Below are positions 54,477 to 63,108 of a DNA stretch of 64,000 bases, piece by piece; the first letter of the stretch is position 1, and each line of letters starts with the position of its first letter. The translations under genes were made by a program, and so were the position numbers. A model generated the notes under the pieces. The model was not told the origin of the DNA, did not search any database, and was given only the letters and a program-made list of their open reading frames with translations. Source of the stretch: Dinoroseobacter sp. (GTDB lineage: Bacteria > Pseudomonadota > Alphaproteobacteria > Rhodobacterales > Rhodobacteraceae); contig JAEPNN010000011.1 in the NCBI GenBank assembly GCA_017643385.1, positions 58,818-122,817 on the forward strand, written 5' to 3'.

Positions 54477-55241
54477 TCAAGCAAGCTGATAAAGGATCGG
54501 ATTGGCTGCGGTATTATTGTGTTCAAAATTATTAAGAACAAATGGTTTGAACGTCCTGTTGAACAACAATGCCGGTAAGATATTGCGCAGCCTGTCCCAA
54601 CGGCAGTGGTTGATAATCGTGTAGGGCACTTGGACTGCGTCGTCTGGCAAAAGAACTGTTGAATTGTCGAGGCCGGTTTGATCTTGGAACCATCCCGCAG
54701 TGTAGTTCCATACCTGAAGGTTAATGTCCAAGCTGTCCGCATAGAAGTAGTTGAACAAGAAGACCCCGTTTGTGGAGTGATCCACGGCGCCAATCCTACG
54801 TGTGTTGGACGCGGACATGCACATCACGTTGTGTGAGTTTTCCCTGGCAGTCTCCATTAGCGCGATCCATTCAGGGGTGTGCTGATAATCTCTCGCGGCA
54901 TCGAGGGTCTCAAACTCAATGAGCATCACAACATCAAACTTCGCAATTTTAACATCAGGGCGTTTTTTCAAGAATTCACCTCGCCCGGGGGGGACGATAA
55001 GGGCTTTGAAGACGCTGGCGTCCAGCACGTCATCACTTTTTGTCAATGCCGTCGCAAAGTTCTTGAACCGATCCAACAACTTTTTCTTGAGCCGACTTTC
55101 CAAGAAGAACCCGATAGGTGGGCGATGATCGATTTCGATAGCTAACATAAGGTAGCCGGACTGCGTTGGCTCGATCAGTGATACTTCAGGGAATGTGTTC
55201 TTTGGTCCAACAATTTGGAGGGCTTCACCTTGTTTCGTCAT
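54477..55241 (-). CDS. Unknown protein coupled to a TetR regulator (possible tandem ferredoxin-like fold)
   Basis: The 254-residue soluble protein starts MTKQGEALQIVGPKNTFPEV. It contains LMLAIEIDHRPPIGFFLESRL and FDVVMLIEFETLDAARDYQHTPEWIALMETARENSHNVMCM, which look like alpha-beta barrel (Dabb/EthD-like) repeats, then a Trp-rich C-terminal region (NLQVWNYTAGWF). I cannot name the family; a heme- or substrate-binding monooxygenase-like function is a guess. Its ATG overlaps the tetR stop (ATGA), so the pair is one operon and this protein is probably the TetR target output. Confidence 0.55.
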   Translation of the reverse strand: MTKQGEALQIVGPKNTFPEVSLIEPTQSGYLMLAIEIDHRPPIGFFLESRLKKKLLDRFKNFATALTKSDDVLDASVFKALIVPPGRGEFLKKRPDVKIAKFDVVMLIEFETLDAARDYQHTPEWIALMETARENSHNVMCMSASNTRRIGAVDHSTNGVFLFNYFYADSLDINLQVWNYTAGWFQDQTGLDNSTVLLPDDAVQVPYTIINHCRWDRLRNILPALLFNRTFKPFVLNNFEHNNTAANPILYQLA

Positions 55242-55876
55242 CCTTCTTCGTTCCTGGTTTGGCTGAGGCTTTGCGCAACAGTCTTCAAATGTGTTTTTGC
55301 CAATATCGTGGCGTGCTCTATGTCGACGTTGCTTGCTTGGCCGTGCAAATAAGCGATGCGAAGTCCAGCGAGTGGACCAATCACCTGCCAAATTGCGACA
55401 TCAACGGGAATGTCTTTCCGTAAGTCTCCGCCTGCTTGCCAAGCAGCAAAAACAGGCCGCAATCGTGCAGATACATCCTGAAGCACATTGCCGAGCCCAT
55501 CTGGGCCCATGCGTAAGACCAACGAAGCAAATGCTCTGGCGCGAGGAGTAGACCAAGTCGCGACAATGTTCCCAAACATCTCTGGGAGTGCGATCTGCAT
55601 CGGAACTGCTTCAAGCGCCAGGGAGGTTCCTGCACTTGCCAACAGATCAGGTCCCGCCAGTTTTATCAGGGCTTCAAAAATCTCTTGCTTGCCTTTGAAG
55701 TGGGCATAAAGGGCAGGGTCGCTGACGCCAACTTTTGCAGCAATCTGGCGCACCGTTGCCCCTTCGAAACCACGTTCAGAAAAAACCTCCAACGCAGCGT
55801 CAAGGATACGTTCGCGCGTGTCTGGGCCATCAGAGCGTGGTGGACGACCGCGTTTTGTATAAACCGACTCATTCAT
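55238..55876 (-). CDS. TetR-family transcriptional repressor
   Basis: The 212-residue protein has a TetR N-terminal helix-turn-helix (TRERILDAALEVFSERGFEGATVRQIAAKVGVSDPALYAHFKGKQEIFEALIKLAG, about 20-75) and a helical ligand domain. It is translated from an ATG that lacks any upstream Shine-Dalgarno motif and sits six bases after a -10 box, so its mRNA may be leaderless. A 14-bp palindrome overlaps the promoter, consistent with autorepression. The ligand is unknown. Confidence 0.85.
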   Translation of the reverse strand: MNESVYTKRGRPPRSDGPDTRERILDAALEVFSERGFEGATVRQIAAKVGVSDPALYAHFKGKQEIFEALIKLAGPDLLASAGTSLALEAVPMQIALPEMFGNIVATWSTPRARAFASLVLRMGPDGLGNVLQDVSARLRPVFAAWQAGGDLRKDIPVDVAIWQVIGPLAGLRIAYLHGQASNVDIEHATILAKTHLKTVAQSLSQTRNEEG

Positions 55877-55882
55877 AAAATT

Positions 55883-55911
55883 TAATTAGCGCTAATTTAT
55901 TTTTGCTACAA
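55883..55911 (-). promoter_or_regulatory. tetR promoter with overlapping palindromic operator
   Basis: On the minus strand TTGTAG (55911-55906) and TAATTA (55888-55883) are separated by exactly 17 bases. The perfect 14-bp palindrome AATTAGCGCTAATT (55884-55897) covers most of the -10 and half the spacer, so a repressor bound there would block RNA polymerase. The predicted start site falls on or next to the tetR start codon at 55876. Confidence 0.7.
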
Positions 55912-56128
55912 GTCCAATCTTTTGCAACACAACAAGCCAGGCAAAACAGGCATCGATTGCTGCAGTCCATGAAGGCTGCTTCAGTTAAGTCGGCCCAGAA
56001 AACCAGACATTAACGCATTGCCCAACATCCCACAGATCTGACCTAAATCCGAACTTTCGATGAACGAGAAATTAGCGCGTATCTCGCGCATGGCATTTTG
56101 CCTTTAGTAACGAACCCCGGCATCTTCC

Positions 56129-56452
56129 ATGAAGATTTTGCGTCTCATTTTCAGCAAGTTAGTTCGCAAAATCTATGTAATCCGTGGAATAAAAATCCGT
56201 ATAACCGGTTCGCTTCCTGTACTCACCAGCGCATATAAGTTTGGCACAATCGGCACTGCACTATTGTTGAAACAGCAACGCTTTATGCGCCCATTCATAA
56301 AACCGGTGAAGCGAGGCGCGCAAAACCTTCCCCCCCGACCAACGCAAGAAAACAATAGCAGCCCCAAAAAAGCAAATGCGAGCCACCGGCTGTCAGGTCT
56401 AACGACTTTATTGGAAAAATGGTGGGCGACCCTGGAATCTAAATTGATATAA
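56129..56452 (+). CDS. Uncertain small open frame
   Basis: A 107-codon frame starts MKILRLIFSKLVRKIYVIRG and is basic, with a polar C-terminal half (QENNSSPKKANASHRLSG). It has no clear ribosome-binding site and no family I recognise. The surroundings (55912-56128 and 56453-56639) hold no other gene. It may be a real orphan gene, a fragment or chance; I lean to the latter two. Confidence 0.22.
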   Translation: MKILRLIFSKLVRKIYVIRGIKIRITGSLPVLTSAYKFGTIGTALLLKQQRFMRPFIKPVKRGAQNLPPRPTQENNSSPKKANASHRLSGLTTLLEKWWATLESKLI

Positions 56453-56639
56453 AATATTGTTTTATATGTACTATTTTTTCAAGTGCAGGACGCTTTTTGT
56501 GGTAGTGCGGGACACACACGAGTGACTTACTATTTAACCGGTTGAGGTGTGAGGGAACACGAGGCTCCTCAAGTGATTTGGACTTAAAACTTGATTGGCA
56601 CGGCAGCTTGGCGTGACTCTATCGCAGCAAAGCTCTGAA

Positions 56640-57071
56640 ATGCGTAGGGTAGTTATCTCCGTTGCTTAGGGGCAAATAAAGTATCCGGCAGCAAGCGACA
56701 GCTTCAAGCCCACTGTTGAACGAGGCTGCGACACCCACCGCTGCCCCCTAGAGGTCTCGACACCGGGCGTACATTCCGAGCTCGACCCGACTTAGGTCAG
56801 AAGAAAGGCTCATATAACCGATGACCGCGCGATTTTGTTTGCGCTCAATTGCAAGGTATCCGGGTAATACGTCATTATCCATCCCCATGCTGGCGCGCGC
56901 CAAACAGTATTTCGGGTCCTGCTAGTTGAAGACGCCACCATCGCTGAATTTCATAACCGCAGCGTCACCAAGAATGCCTGAGAGGTTGTATATATCTATG
57001 GAGTGCCATTTTCTCAGCCGGAGCCGTTGCGTTTCCATAATTGTGCGCTCTGGCGTCTCGGTCTTTGACAT
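56640..57071 (-). pseudogene. GNAT-family N-acetyltransferase pseudogene
   Basis: Reading the minus strand from the ATG at 57071 gives a typical GNAT start: MSKTETPERTIMETQRLRLRKW, then LSGILGDAAVMKFSDGG, the RimJ/RimL-like pattern. A TAG at 56922-56924 breaks it at codon 50. The same frame then continues with LPGYLAIERKQNRAVIGYMSLSSDLSRVELGM, the acetyl-CoA-binding core, to a second TAG at 56748-56750 and decayed residues to about 56640. The frame is kept while stop codons have entered, so decay is recent. It begins four bases after the fecCD-like permease stop, so it was once the last gene of that operon. Confidence 0.75.
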
Positions 57072-57074
57072 CTT

Positions 57075-58124
57075 CTAGGCAGACCGCCGACTGAGCAGCC
57101 AAACGAAGAATATACCGCCGATAAGACCCGTCACGATTCCAATCGGCATGTCTTCCGGTGCCATGATGGTGCGCGCGGCAATATCCGCGCAAAGAAGGAA
57201 GATCGCACCGATAAGCGCCGATGTAGGCAGGACCCGATTGTAATCCCCACCCACTATCATGCGAGCGACGTGCGGCACCATCAAACCTACAAAGCCAATC
57301 ATGCCGGTAAAGGCGACCATAACGCCTGTGATCAAGGCCCCAACAATGAAAACGGCAAGGCGGAAACGCGCAACGGCAATGCCCAAGGTTGACGCTGTCT
57401 CGTCTCCAATCGTCACCGCATTAAGTTCCGCGGTGCGCAGCATCAACCAAGCGCCACACCCAAGCAGAATGACTAGCGGGTAAATAAGTTGATCCCACTG
57501 CGCGAGGCCAAGACCACCAAGCATCCAAAAAACTACCGTGTGGGACGCACGCGGATCGCCGAGGAAAATTAATCCATTCGCCGCCGCCATGATAATAAAG
57601 GATACCGCTACACCGGCCAGTACCAACCGATCCGCACTGGTGGCGTCTGCTAGTCTGGAGACACCAAGGACAAGGAGAGTTGCTATCAGCGCCCCCGAAA
57701 AGGCCAAAAGCGGCACGGTCAGAAGACCCAAAAACAGACCTGTGTGTAGCAATGCGACGATGGCGCCAAACGCACCGCCGGATGAGATACCCAGAAGATG
57801 CGGGTCTGCCAGCGGATTGCGCGTAACCGCCTGAAGGCTTGCACCAACAATGGCCAGCCCAGCACCGACCATCATCGCCAAGAGAGCGCGCGGAAACCTA
57901 ATGTTCCACACGATGTTGTCGCGCCCTTGGCTCCAAGTTTGTTCGAACAGACCTGGCGAGATTTTGTTTGCCACAACACCCCAAACTGTCCCTGTTGGTA
58001 CAGATACGGCCCCGACCGAAATCGCGATCGAGAGTGATACAAGCAGCGCCGTCAAACCCCCGACTGCGACTGCGCCGCGTCGATTGCTACGGCCTCGATT
58101 TTCTGGCACTGCTGCACCGCTCAT
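57075..58124 (-). CDS. FecCD-type ABC transporter permease
   Basis: The 349-residue inner-membrane permease has about ten helices and BtuC/FecCD signatures: RFPRALLAMMVGAGLAIVGASLQAVTRNPLADPHLLGISSGGAFGAIVAL and GMIGFVGLMVPHVARMIVGGDYNRVLPTSALIGAIFLLCADIAARTI. It carries metal-chelate ligands (siderophore, heme, cobalamin or possibly zincophore). It follows the binding protein after two bases. An operon with a Fur/Zur-like regulator upstream argues for a metal rather than B12. Confidence 0.9.
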   Translation of the reverse strand: MSGAAVPENRGRSNRRGAVAVGGLTALLVSLSIAISVGAVSVPTGTVWGVVANKISPGLFEQTWSQGRDNIVWNIRFPRALLAMMVGAGLAIVGASLQAVTRNPLADPHLLGISSGGAFGAIVALLHTGLFLGLLTVPLLAFSGALIATLLVLGVSRLADATSADRLVLAGVAVSFIIMAAANGLIFLGDPRASHTVVFWMLGGLGLAQWDQLIYPLVILLGCGAWLMLRTAELNAVTIGDETASTLGIAVARFRLAVFIVGALITGVMVAFTGMIGFVGLMVPHVARMIVGGDYNRVLPTSALIGAIFLLCADIAARTIMAPEDMPIGIVTGLIGGIFFVWLLSRRSA

Positions 58125-58126
58125 TG

Positions 58127-59065
58127 TCAGTTTGACCAGAAGGCTTCGGCCAGTGTTTTAATCGCCTGAATGTTCCGCGGGCCAGGCGTGGCCTCCACAT
58201 ATTCCAGGATCACGAAACGATCATGTTGCACCGCATCGATATCCGCGAAGGCAGGGTTCGACATCATGAAATCTCGCTTTTGTTCGGCGGTGACTTCGCC
58301 ATAGTTTACGATAACGATCACTTCCGGGTTTTGTTCAATAACCTCTTCCCAGGTAACGGTCCCCCAGCTTTTCTCAAAGCCGTCCATAACGTTGACGCCG
58401 CCTGCCGCCTCGATAAGGGCCGTCGGCATAGCGTAAAGACCTGCGGTGAATGGCGTATCCTCGCCGCTATCGTATACAAAAACACGCACGGGCTCTTCGC
58501 CTATCGAGATTGTGTCGGTAAACGCGGCGAGCTCCGCGCGGTATCCATCGACAAGAGCGTTTGCATCATACTCCACCCCAAAGATTTTTCCGAGGTTTAA
58601 AAGGTCGACATACATGTCTTCGATGCTGACCCGATCTTTGTCCATGATATGGGTGCAGGACTCGGTGAGTTCGTAAACCTGAATACCAAAGGGCTTCAGC
58701 GTTTCGGGCGTCACTTCACCACCAACTTTCATACCGTAGTTCCAGCCTGCGAAGAAAAAGTCAGCGTCCGCGCCTACCAGAACCTCCTTTGACGGATACC
58801 GTTCGGACAGTTCAGGTAATGCCGCGACGCCCGCGCGCATTTCTGCGTCCAATTTGTTCCAGCCATTGATGCCTGTGTAGCCGACCATGCGATCAGTCAG
58901 GCCAAGGACCAGCATCATTTCGGTTAAATTCACGTCATTGGAGATTGCCCTTTCGGGCGGTGCATCGAAGGTCACCGTGCGATTGCAGCTTTGAACGGAA
59001 GTTTGCGCAACGGCGGCGCCAGACGTGATGATCATGGCGAGCGCGCCAAGTAAGATATATCTCAT
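58127..59065 (-). CDS. Metal-chelate ABC transporter substrate-binding protein
   Basis: The 312-residue periplasmic protein has a signal peptide (MRYILLGALAMIITSGAAVAQ) and the cluster A-II (FepB/BtuF-like) two-lobe fold: RAISNDVNLTEMMLVLGLTDRMVGYTGING near the start and VLVGADADFFFAGWNYG, FEKSWGTVTWEEVIEQNPEVIVIVN further on. Ligand contacts cannot be read with confidence. It lies 14 bases after the ATPase gene and two bases before the permease gene. No TonB-dependent receptor gene is in the window. Confidence 0.88.
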   Translation of the reverse strand: MRYILLGALAMIITSGAAVAQTSVQSCNRTVTFDAPPERAISNDVNLTEMMLVLGLTDRMVGYTGINGWNKLDAEMRAGVAALPELSERYPSKEVLVGADADFFFAGWNYGMKVGGEVTPETLKPFGIQVYELTESCTHIMDKDRVSIEDMYVDLLNLGKIFGVEYDANALVDGYRAELAAFTDTISIGEEPVRVFVYDSGEDTPFTAGLYAMPTALIEAAGGVNVMDGFEKSWGTVTWEEVIEQNPEVIVIVNYGEVTAEQKRDFMMSNPAFADIDAVQHDRFVILEYVEATPGPRNIQAIKTLAEAFWSN

Positions 59066-59079
59066 ATCGTAGGTCCTTG

Positions 59080-59910
59080 TCAGAGATGGAATGTCAGGTG
59101 TTTCGCATCGCTGGGCGAGAGACGTTCTTGCCTGGCTATTACGGAAAATGCGTCAGAAATCGTAGCTTCGGTGAAAACGGCCTTTGGGGGGCCGAAGCCT
59201 AAGGATTGACCAGCTTGCAAAAGCAAGACGTCGTCGCAAACCTCAGCCGCCATGTTTAGATCATGCAGTGAGGTGACAATCGTGAGCGGAAGGTCCCGGA
59301 TGAGCGCCAAAACCTCAAGTTGGTTGCGGATGTCCAAGTGATTGGTTGGTTCATCCAAGATCAAGAGACGCGGTTCTTGCGCTAAAGCTCGGGCCACCAT
59401 AACCCGCTGTCGTTCTCCACCAGAAAGTGTGCCCAAATGCCGATCAACGAATTCTAGCAGGCCCAGTCGACTTAGGGCTTGCTCAATAATCTCAACATCG
59501 CGAGCGCCAGATGTTCCGCCAAATCCTCCGCGATGCGGAGTGCGTCCCAGAGCTACAATTTCGCGCACGGTCAACGCGAAATCTGTGGGCTGCTCTTGAA
59601 GGACGGCCGCTACACTTTTTGCAACGTCGCGCGCATCTCGCGCCCAAATATCGCTGCCATCGACAGAAACACGCCCCGTTGACGGACGATGATACCGATA
59701 CAGAAGCCGCAAAAGCGTGGACTTTCCGGCTCCATTCGGCCCAACGACGCCAAGTACACGGCCAACTGCGAGATCGAAAGTGACGGGCTTGAGGATCATT
59801 TTGCCACGTGGGGTCTGCCAGCTCGCGTGTTCGACAGTGAGATTCGCTACAGCATCTGGCGGCGATACAAGAACCTCTGTCTCTATCTGCGGGTCGAGAA
59901 CATCTCTCAT
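59080..59910 (-). CDS. Metal-chelate ABC transporter ATPase
   Basis: The 276-residue ATPase has Walker A GPNGAGKSTLLRLLYRY, Q-loop VLQEQPTDFALTVREIVALGRTPHR, the LSGGERQRVMVARALAQEP signature and Walker B RLLILDEPTNHLD, all of the FecE/BtuD type. It powers the FecCD-like permease. The ATG at 59910 overlaps the DUF1636 stop (ATGA), so the two are coupled. Five extra in-frame residues upstream are not conserved. Confidence 0.92.
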   Translation of the reverse strand: MRDVLDPQIETEVLVSPPDAVANLTVEHASWQTPRGKMILKPVTFDLAVGRVLGVVGPNGAGKSTLLRLLYRYHRPSTGRVSVDGSDIWARDARDVAKSVAAVLQEQPTDFALTVREIVALGRTPHRGGFGGTSGARDVEIIEQALSRLGLLEFVDRHLGTLSGGERQRVMVARALAQEPRLLILDEPTNHLDIRNQLEVLALIRDLPLTIVTSLHDLNMAAEVCDDVLLLQAGQSLGFGPPKAVFTEATISDAFSVIARQERLSPSDAKHLTFHL

Positions 59911-60326
59911 GATGATTTGGCCCAAAGGTCGATTACTAGGTGCGACTGACTTTCGAGAGGTGGAAAACGCCCCAGAATATTTTCTTGCAGGGCATCTGGA
60001 CGCTCTCTGCGATCTAGCAAGCCGTTGGCGCTTTTGGTGTACTTTTCGGCAAGCTCAAAAAGTGCTGTGATATGGGTCTGGTCTAAAGGATCGAGATCGC
60101 CAAACACATAAGTGAACTTTTCCGGTGCGCCTAGCGAAACAATGCAGGGTCGCTTGCATTGGCTCATGCAGCGCACGCCTCTTAGCTTCAATTGAATGTT
60201 GGGATGTCGGGCATGCTCGTCAACAACGTGCGCTGCAAGCCGTGCCCCGTCACGCGTCTCCAAACGTGCCTCACGCCCGACGCGGCACGTAGTGCAAATT
60301 GACAAAGTTGGTTGTTCGCCGGTCAC
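59907..60326 (-). CDS. DUF1636 metal-binding protein
   Basis: The 139-residue protein starts from GTG with SICTTCRVG (C11, C14) and later RCMSQCKRPCIV, the cysteine set of the DUF1636 family (thioredoxin-like, possibly [2Fe-2S] or metal-binding). Such genes accompany CobW/COG0523 and metal-uptake genes. It is the first gene of the minus-strand operon, 96 bases from the divergent fur/zur-like gene. The role is unknown; a metal shuttle or redox partner is plausible. Confidence 0.78.
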   Translation of the reverse strand: MTGEQPTLSICTTCRVGREARLETRDGARLAAHVVDEHARHPNIQLKLRGVRCMSQCKRPCIVSLGAPEKFTYVFGDLDPLDQTHITALFELAEKYTKSANGLLDRRERPDALQENILGRFPPLESQSHLVIDLWAKSS

Positions 60327-60345
60327 ACGAAGTCCGCCTAATTAG

Positions 60346-60362
60346 ATGTAACGTTGTAACAT
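60346..60362. promoter_or_regulatory. Candidate Zur/Fur operator between divergent operons
   Basis: ATGTAAC-GTT-GTAACAT is an interrupted inverted repeat (six of seven positions pair, 3-bp centre) placed midway between the DUF1636 and regulator starts. A further half-site GTAACATT recurs at 60371-60378, 15 bases after the one at 60356-60363. The half-site resembles the ATGTTA core of proteobacterial Zur boxes. Binding is inferred. Confidence 0.55.
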
Positions 60363-60421
60363 TGCGTGGAGTAACATTAGTTGATAAAAATCGTCAAGTA
60401 AGATGCTCATGAGGTTCTTCC

Positions 60422-60826
60422 GTGGATAATAAAGCAAAGCGCATCACGCACGCCGAGAGGGTCTTTGCTTACCTCAAAACGTGTGATCGTCCTGTTTCCG
60501 CTTACGATATCTTGGATGCGCTTCGCGCCGATGGCGTGACCGCTTCAACGACGGTTTATCGTGCCCTCGATAAGCTCGTCGAGACCGGACATGTGCACCG
60601 AATTGAGTCCCTGAATGCTTGGACGGTTTGCTGTGGTAACCATGAAGGAAAGACACCAGTTTTTGAGATTTGCGATGACTGCGGAAGCGTGACCGAACAT
60701 ATCGACGACGAATTCACAGGGAGCATTGCAAGCCTGTCAATGCGTACGGGTTTTGCACCTAATCACACAATTTTAGAAATACATGGCCGATGCAGCGCGT
60801 GCAACACCGGCGTGACAGCCCATTGA
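60422..60826 (+). CDS. zur: Fur-family metalloregulator, Zur-like
   Basis: The 134-residue regulator starts from a GTG. It has the Fur-type winged helix (ITHAERVFAYLKTCDRPVSAYDILDALRADGVTASTTVYRALDKLVETGHVHRIES) and two structural-zinc CxxC pairs (C84-x2-C87, C124-x2-C127). It lacks the HHDH regulatory segment of canonical Fur and instead has WTVCCGNHEGKTPVFEICDDCGSV, as in Zur proteins. Zur represses zinc uptake and mobilisation genes when zinc is replete. The gene is divergent from the ABC importer and 11 bases upstream of the COG0523 GTPase. Confidence 0.8.
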   Translation: MDNKAKRITHAERVFAYLKTCDRPVSAYDILDALRADGVTASTTVYRALDKLVETGHVHRIESLNAWTVCCGNHEGKTPVFEICDDCGSVTEHIDDEFTGSIASLSMRTGFAPNHTILEIHGRCSACNTGVTAH

Positions 60827-60837
60827 AAGGATAAACA

Positions 60838-61809
60838 ATGGACCAGACCGCAAAAGTTCCCGTTACTGTGCTGACGGGTTTTCTCGGGGCCGGGAAAACA
60901 ACGCTTCTCAATCGCATCTTGACTGAACGCCACGGCAAAAAATACGCCGTCATCGTCAATGAGTTTGGCGAAGAAGGCATCGACAACGACCTTGTCGTCG
61001 ATGCCGACGAAGAAGTGTTTGAGATGAACAATGGATGCATTTGTTGCACCGTGCGTGGCGATCTGATCCGTATCCTAAGCGGTCTCATGAAGCGCGCGGA
61101 CCAGCTTGACGCAATCATCGTCGAGACGACTGGTTTGGCTGATCCCGCACCGGTCGCACAAACCTTCTTTGTTGATCAGGATGTGGCACAGCGGACCAAG
61201 CTGGATGCAATTGTGACAGTGGCTGATGCTGTTCATCTCGATGGTCAGTTGGGTGAACATCATGAAGCCGAGGAACAGGTTGCATTCGCCGATGTTCTTC
61301 TATTGAACAAAACCGACCTTGTTGAAGCAGAGAACCTTGAAGCCGTTGAGGCACGCATTCGTAAGATCAACCCATACACCAAGATCATTCGGACCGCGCA
61401 TTGCACAGTACCCTTGGATGAAGTCGTTGGACTGAATGCATTTAGCCTTGATCGGGTGCTAGAAGTAGAGCCCGATTTTTTGACGTCGGATCATGACCAC
61501 GATCACGATGATGCTGTGACCAGCGTATCACTCACCTCAGACGACCCGCTCGATCTCGACAAGTTCCAGACGTGGTTTGGAAAGCTCCTGCAGACACACG
61601 GCCAAGATATCCTGCGTTCGAAAGGCATTTTGGATTTCAAGGGACAGGCGGACCGCTACGTCTTTCAAGGGGTACACATGCTGATGAGCGGGTCACCGAT
61701 GGGGGCATGGCCAGATGGGTCGCAGCGCAACTCTCGGGTGGTCTTCATCGGCCGTAACTTGGAGGGCATGGGCCTTGAGGAAGGGTTCGCATCTTGCAAG
61801 GCAGCGTAA
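60838..61809 (+). CDS. COG0523 GTP-dependent metallochaperone
   Basis: The 323-residue G3E GTPase has Walker [13 protein letters not shown] (14-25), the metal-binding CxCC motif C67-I-C69-C70 in [29 protein letters not shown] (the G4 motif), and the Asp/His-rich linker DHDHDHDD at about residue 220. COG0523 proteins under Zur control (ZagA, YciC, ZigA types) deliver zinc to client enzymes during deficiency; others serve cobalt or nickel enzymes. Position after the zur-like gene favours zinc. Confidence 0.9.
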   Translation: MDQTAKVPVTVLTGFLGAGKTTLLNRILTERHGKKYAVIVNEFGEEGIDNDLVVDADEEVFEMNNGCICCTVRGDLIRILSGLMKRADQLDAIIVETTGLADPAPVAQTFFVDQDVAQRTKLDAIVTVADAVHLDGQLGEHHEAEEQVAFADVLLLNKTDLVEAENLEAVEARIRKINPYTKIIRTAHCTVPLDEVVGLNAFSLDRVLEVEPDFLTSDHDHDHDDAVTSVSLTSDDPLDLDKFQTWFGKLLQTHGQDILRSKGILDFKGQADRYVFQGVHMLMSGSPMGAWPDGSQRNSRVVFIGRNLEGMGLEEGFASCKAA

Positions 61810-62843
61810 CCATCGGAGCCCCACGCAAGACCGTCGTTCCAAAGACGGAGCTTGAGCGTCGTGGGACGCGTTTCAAATTCGGTGCGCCGGTCACAGCGGC
61901 TGTTCGTCTAGGTGACACTGTTGTTTCAAGCTTCGGCGACGGGATGCTGCGATTTTTCCGAGGCACGGCTATGCCGCAAGAGATTCAAGTACATGATGGC
62001 GTGGTGTTGTGCATGGTCGCTGACGGCGAAACGCATGTTGTCACCGGCGGCGACGATGGACGGTTCTTGCGCACTTCGCTTGAAGGCGAAATCGAGGTGT
62101 TGGGCGAGTTTGGTACCAAATGGGTAGACTGCGTGGCAGCCAGCCATGGGCATTATGCCTGCTCGTCAGGTCGAGAAGCCCATGTTTGGGCTGCTGGGCA
62201 AAACAAGCCAATCGTTTTCGAACATGCCAGCACTGTGGGCGGTATGGCATTTGATCCAAAGGGTAAACGGCTGGCGGTTGCCTACTATGGTGGCGCAACC
62301 GTCTGGGCGCGCGAGAAGCGCTGGAAATCTTCAAAGGTGTTTTGGAAGGGCTTTCATGCCCACACCTGCTTTAGTCCTGACGGCAAATATCTCGTCACAG
62401 CAATGCAGGAAAATGCGCTCCACGCCTGGCGGCTGCGGGACAAAAGCAATTTTGCTATGCCCGGCTATCCGGCCAAAATCAAAAGCCTCGCCTGGGTGGG
62501 GGAAACACCGCATCTCGTGACCTCCGGTGCAGATGAAGCCATTGCCTGGCCTTTCGACGGCAAGGATGGCCCCATGAACCGCAAACCTGTCTGTGTAGCT
62601 TACAACGAGGATGAAATGGTGACCTGCGTCACTGCCTTTCCAGGGCAGGAAGCTGTCTTTGTTGGCTTCAGAGATGGGGCAGTGCAGCTGGCCGAACTGG
62701 ACGAGACGCAGAATGCAATCATCCTCTCAGGGACAACAGGCGCTGAGGTGACGGCGATTGAGTTATCAAGCATCTCCACGCAACTTTTCGTCGGTGATGC
62801 AGACGGCAACGTTCTCTGGGCGCCTCTTCGACCAAGGGATTGA
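61794..62843 (+). CDS. WD40-repeat protein of the metal-response operon
   Basis: The 349-residue protein starts at a TTG (61794), overlapping the GTPase gene by 16 bases and preceded by GGAAGGG. It is made of about seven beta-propeller repeats, with segments such as [74 protein letters not shown] and [14 protein letters not shown]. No signal peptide is visible, so it should be cytoplasmic. A scaffold or partner of the COG0523 GTPase is plausible; no catalytic residues are recognised. Confidence 0.8.
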   Translation: MQGSVTIGAPRKTVVPKTELERRGTRFKFGAPVTAAVRLGDTVVSSFGDGMLRFFRGTAMPQEIQVHDGVVLCMVADGETHVVTGGDDGRFLRTSLEGEIEVLGEFGTKWVDCVAASHGHYACSSGREAHVWAAGQNKPIVFEHASTVGGMAFDPKGKRLAVAYYGGATVWAREKRWKSSKVFWKGFHAHTCFSPDGKYLVTAMQENALHAWRLRDKSNFAMPGYPAKIKSLAWVGETPHLVTSGADEAIAWPFDGKDGPMNRKPVCVAYNEDEMVTCVTAFPGQEAVFVGFRDGAVQLAELDETQNAIILSGTTGAEVTAIELSSISTQLFVGDADGNVLWAPLRPRD

Positions 62844-62853
62844 TTTGCTGGGA

Positions 62854-63108
62854 ATGTTTGACAACACAAGTCCGGACCCTGAAGCGCTAGCGTGCGTCAA
62901 AGCACTCTTTGTTGCGACCTTTGCACTGGGGGAAGACACTTTGGTCAGCGTATCTGAACTGCGTTGCCACGAGCCGGGATGTCCGCCTATTGAAACGGTT
63001 ATCACGGCACGCGGTTCGGATGGAAACGTTCGAGACTGGCGGGTCCACAAACCGATGGCTGAGATCGGTGCAGCGGATGTCCGTCAATTAAAGGGCCGAC
63101 CAGCATAG
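62854..63108 (+). CDS. Small Cys-containing protein of the metal-response operon
   Basis: The 84-residue protein starts MFDNTSPDPEALACVKALFV and contains VSVSELRCHEPGCPPIETVIT, whose Cx4C-PP pattern recurs in short proteins next to CobW/COG0523 genes in alphaproteobacteria and actinobacteria. The family has no function I know. The charged end (VHKPMAEIGAADVRQL) is also shared. It begins 10 bases after the WD40 stop, completing a regulator-GTPase-WD40-small-protein operon. Confidence 0.65.
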   Translation: MFDNTSPDPEALACVKALFVATFALGEDTLVSVSELRCHEPGCPPIETVITARGSDGNVRDWRVHKPMAEIGAADVRQLKGRPA

